NCBI GenBank assembly: GCA_003427395.1
Contig: BFEA01000132.1
Span: 1,808,939-1,840,974 of the forward strand
DNA: 32,036 nt
Direction of reading: 5' to 3'
Source: Chara braunii
Lineage: Eukaryota; Streptophyta; Charophyceae; Charales; Characeae
Shown: one piece after another, positions 29,220 through 32,036 of the stretch
Numbering within the stretch: the first letter of the stretch is position 1
How the letters are laid out: the number at the start of each line of letters is the position of its first letter
The notes under the pieces: model-generated
Database searches by the model: none
What the model saw: the letters and a program-made list of their open reading frames with translations, nothing else
What the model was told of the DNA's origin: nothing
Program-made: the position numbers and the translations under genes

Positions 29220-30219
29220 GGCGAGCGGAGTGAGTTGTGCTATTCAACTTGCACGGTGTGAACCATGGCCATAGTGCACCTGGACGCTTATCAGGACCAG
29301 ATGGCATCTGAGAAATCGCCGGGAAACAGGCCCATTTTCCTGCGTATAGTGATCCTCTTGTTGTCTAAGTGATGGAATGCAAGATTTTAATCCACCCATA
29401 CATCCCAATTGAACTTTGTGCATATTGACAAAGGTAGGAGACGAGCGATGAGGTGAGATGGAGAGAGAAAGAAGAGAAGTGGAGAAAAAACGATAAACAG
29501 CAGATGTCTTCATCACGCTACCTCTGGTCCTGTACATCATCCCACAGTAATGCCTCCCCACGTCCCACCACCTCTCCTCCTCTTCATCATCTCTCAAACA
29601 CTATCTTGCACGATGATGAAGAGTACTGAGAGAATGATGGCCAACAATCAACCTTACCATAAACTGACAAAAAACTTGAACAAAGTTGATGATATCAACT
29701 GCTTGGTCACTGTTCGCACATCTACATCTCCAATCCCCTCCAAGATGAACAGCACCACTCCAAAACCTATGTAGCTCCCTCTCTCCACTGTCAACATATG
29801 TGATGTGCCATTGTGCCACAATAAGGAGTGAAAATCTGAGCACGCCAGATGCTTAGAAAGGGAAGATCGTGCACTCTGCGGGTCATCCGTGCACACCAAG
29901 TAAGCAGCACGCCGGCTGTTTGCGGGAAAGCTCGCGACTGAGGGGTTCATCTGGGACTGTGTGATGCATGTGCGCACACAGTGTTGAACTTCTCTAGCTC
30001 GTTACGTGCATCAGAACATCATCCATGACGGAGTACGAGCCAATCAATCGACCTTAGTCGCATGAGCCAATCTCGTGAAAAAATGACACATCCTTGTCCG
30101 TGGGCTACCGGTCGTGCTTATCCGCATTGACAGTCAACAAAACCTGTTATGCTGGGCCTTCATCCATGTCCGTGGGCTACCAAATTTAAGATCAAAAAAA
30201 TAATATACAATATATATAG
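29220..30219. other. No gene recognised
   Basis: Open frames on both strands in this stretch lack recognisable motifs. TCCGTGGGCTACC occurs twice, at about 30098 and 30167. Confidence 0.35.
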
Positions 30220-30490
30220 TGCCAGCGGCGTGTCTGGAGTGTATTTTTTGGCTGTGACAGACCTTTCTTTGTTTCATGGGTATTTTACTGGCTTGTGATG
30301 GGGTGTGAACCGACAGTCTGTAGAGTATTCCATCTGGTGTGGGTGAGTGATGGTCTGCTTTGATTTTCGTCACAGGTACCTTGAGGGCAGTGGTTGGTGC
30401 CCACCTCAGGGTATCACTGCAGTTGTCGGGCGGTCGTTGATGCTTAACCACAACTGGGGTTAAGGTGGATTATCCCCCACAGTGTAATCA
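30220..30490. repeat. Direct repeat A, copy 1
   Basis: Very similar to 31466-31729, from TGCCAGCGGCGTGTCTGGAG to GTGTAATCA. It starts TG and ends CA like an LTR, but no target duplication, primer-binding site or polypurine tract was found next to the copies. Confidence 0.7.
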
Positions 30491-30539
30491 GTGAAAGGCA
30501 TTCCACGATGCAGACCCCAAATTCGAATTTCAGGGTCAA

Positions 30540-31300
30540 GGTCTCAGGCCAAGGGGGGCCAAAGGTCGCAGTCGAGTACCTTAGGAGTCAAGTCCAACAG
30601 GCACCCGGTGAACAGTCACATTCCAGAGCAAAAGTCACGTCTCATATTGAAAAGTCATATCCCAAAGGCAAAGGACGCTTCTCCAGGCAAAAGTCGTGTC
30701 CCAGAGGCAAGAGTCACATCCCACAGTCAAAAGTCATGTTCCACCGGTGAAAAGTCGTGACTCACAGACCCAAGCAACAGCACACCAATGACAATTCGGG
30801 AAAGTACCAGGCCTTGACATTCTGAAGCAAGCAGGCCGTGGGCATGTGGTACCGGGTCCAAGTCAAGCCAAAGGAAGCAGAGGCTGGGACGAGTTCAGGC
30901 TCAGTCCAAGTCAATATAAGGACTGGCCAGCCACATTTCGGGGAGATTGCTCATTCGTGAGAAGTGTGGAAGTGCTGCTGAAGTGCTGTGCGCTATCTGC
31001 GAGTAGCATGCACGAGAGCCCTGCTGGGCAGCGCTGCGTTGAGGAAGGAAGGCGGCCATAGCCGCATAGCTAGTAGTAGGAGATAGAGTCAGGTCGGATG
31101 TATTCAGAGTCAAGATCTTGAAGTAGGGAGAGTGAGAGTAGAGAGAGAGTGAGTGCATGCATGAAGAAGGCCGAGAGAGAGAGGGGGGGGGACAGAGAGA
31201 GAAGAGATTGGATGAAGAGTGCAGGAATTGGATTGCTGAACTGTGCGCTAATGAGCGCTGGTGACTGGAACTCTGTAACCGCTTGATATGATATTTGATG
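30540..31300. other. Repetitive, LTR-like region between the A repeats
   Basis: Irregular AAGTC-A/G-Y-RTCYCA repeats at 30600-30760 give two overlapping Ser/Lys-rich open frames that look like by-products of the repeat. An AATATAAGG motif at about 30913 and GA-rich runs (31130-31205) follow. In style it resembles 700-1350. Confidence 0.3.
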
Positions 31301-31361
31301 GAAATTCTAAACTGCGCTTATTTGGACTTTGCATCTCTGGTCTCCAGTGTGGACTTCGTGT

Positions 31362-31443
31362 GACGAAACAGTTTGTCGCAGCCCCTTGTTTGTTGTTCTG
31401 TTCTCCCTCTCTGCCTGCGGTTTACTGGGCAGGTCTGTTTGAC
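31362..31443. repeat. Direct repeat B, copy 1
   Basis: 82 bp from GACGAAACAGTTTGTCGC to CTGTTTGAC, repeated at 31788-31869. Directly followed by repeat A copy 2. Confidence 0.7.
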
Positions 31444-31465
31444 GATATATATGCTGTGCCTCTAG

Positions 31466-31729
31466 TGCTAGCGGCGTGTCTGGAGTGTATGTTTTGGCTG
31501 TGACAGACCATTCTTTGTTTCGTGGGTGTTTTGCTTGCTTGTGATGGGGTGTGAACCGACAGTCTGTAGAGTTTTCCATCTGGTGTGGGTGAGTGATAGT
31601 CTGCTTTGATTTTCGTCACAGGTACCTTGAGGGCAGTGGTTGGTGCCCACCTCATGGTATCAGTTGTCAGGCAGTCATTGATGCTTAACCAAAGCCGGAG
31701 TTAAGGTGGATTATCACTTAGTGTAATCA
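31466..31729. repeat. Direct repeat A, copy 2
   Basis: Partner of 30220-30490, slightly shorter because of small deletions near its end. Frames on its minus strand mirror those in copy 1 (PTTALKVPVTKIKAD), but a protein role is unproven. Confidence 0.7.
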
Positions 31730-31787
31730 GCTAGGGGATTCTGCAGACTGTTGAGGGTTTAGCCTCCTGACGAGTCGGTGAAGCTCC

Positions 31788-31869
31788 GACAAAACAGTTT
31801 GTCACAGCCCCTCGTTTATTTTCCTCTTCTCCCTCTCTGCCTACAGTTTACCGGGCAGCTCTGTTTGAC
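31788..31869. repeat. Direct repeat B, copy 2
   Basis: 82 bp, the same length as copy 1, with several substitutions. The remaining sequence to the window end shows no gene that I recognise. Confidence 0.65.
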
Positions 31870-32036
31870 TTTCACTGGGCAATTGACCAGATTTGAACCC
31901 ATCTGCAAGAATTGGCAGGACTTCCGGACTGCAGCGACAACACTCACTCGTCGCATGCTTTCTCGTGGCCATTCCCCACCAACCCTCGCTAAAGGATGGA
32001 CCTGCTACACACGCTCCCGCCAACGTCGCTATCCTA

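Noticed and set aside
30220-31729. A complete LTR retrotransposon bounded by the two A repeats
   Set aside because: Both copies start TG and end CA, but flanking bases do not match (TATAG versus GCTAG) and there is no primer site or polypurine tract.
1-32036. CRISPR array, bacterial operon or rRNA
   Set aside because: No regularly spaced repeats, no ribosome-binding-site-led gene clusters and no rRNA motifs. All identified genes and elements are eukaryotic.

Overview
The window looks like nuclear DNA of a streptophyte (green-plant lineage) with large, repeat-filled introns. The evidence is a plant-type EAF1 gene with long introns, a Ty3/gypsy-type LTR retrotransposon, a tRNA-derived SINE with a poly(A) tail, retroposed U6 snRNA copies, and a nuclear insertion of plant-type mitochondrial DNA (cob and nad5 with group II intron remains). 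A charophycean alga such as Chara is my best guess, based on my impression of the gag and integrase sequences; it is not proven. Single Ns at 901 and 1378 indicate a draft assembly.

Layout. 1-4266: no gene recognised; contains short tandem duplications, a GA microsatellite, one end of a TTAA-flanked inverted-repeat element, and a 142-bp near-perfect palindrome (3853-3994). 4267-10342: a structurally bounded LTR retrotransposon on the + strand with two ~1-kb LTRs, a 4-bp target duplication, a primer-binding-site candidate, a frameshifted gag, the C-terminal end of integrase and a polypurine tract. Protease, RT, RNase H and the integrase core are deleted, so it is a non-autonomous remnant. 10846-28411: eight consistent exons of a + strand gene that I identify as EAF1, the SANT-domain scaffold of the plant NuA4 histone acetyltransferase complex. 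Its 5' part (HSA domain) and 3' tail are not seen here.

The EAF1 introns hold most of the remaining structure: a tRNA-like 170-bp tandem pair, several dimeric tandem duplications, three U6 snRNA pseudogenes (all antisense to the gene), two complete TTAA-flanked inverted-repeat elements, a rearranged mitochondrial insertion, a full-length SINE, and a solo LTR related to the 4267-10342 element. The solo LTR sits inside the third U6 pseudogene. The three helices of the SANT domain are encoded by three exons spread over 7.4 kb, and the last two are separated by the 5.9-kb intron that carries most of these insertions.

28412-32036: no exon recognised; contains a 126-bp tandem duplication, a pyrimidine-rich tract, and two interleaved direct repeats of about 270 bp and 82 bp. 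There is no sign of a prokaryotic gene cluster, CRISPR array or rRNA. The most informative content is the nested transposition record and the TTAA-flanked element family.
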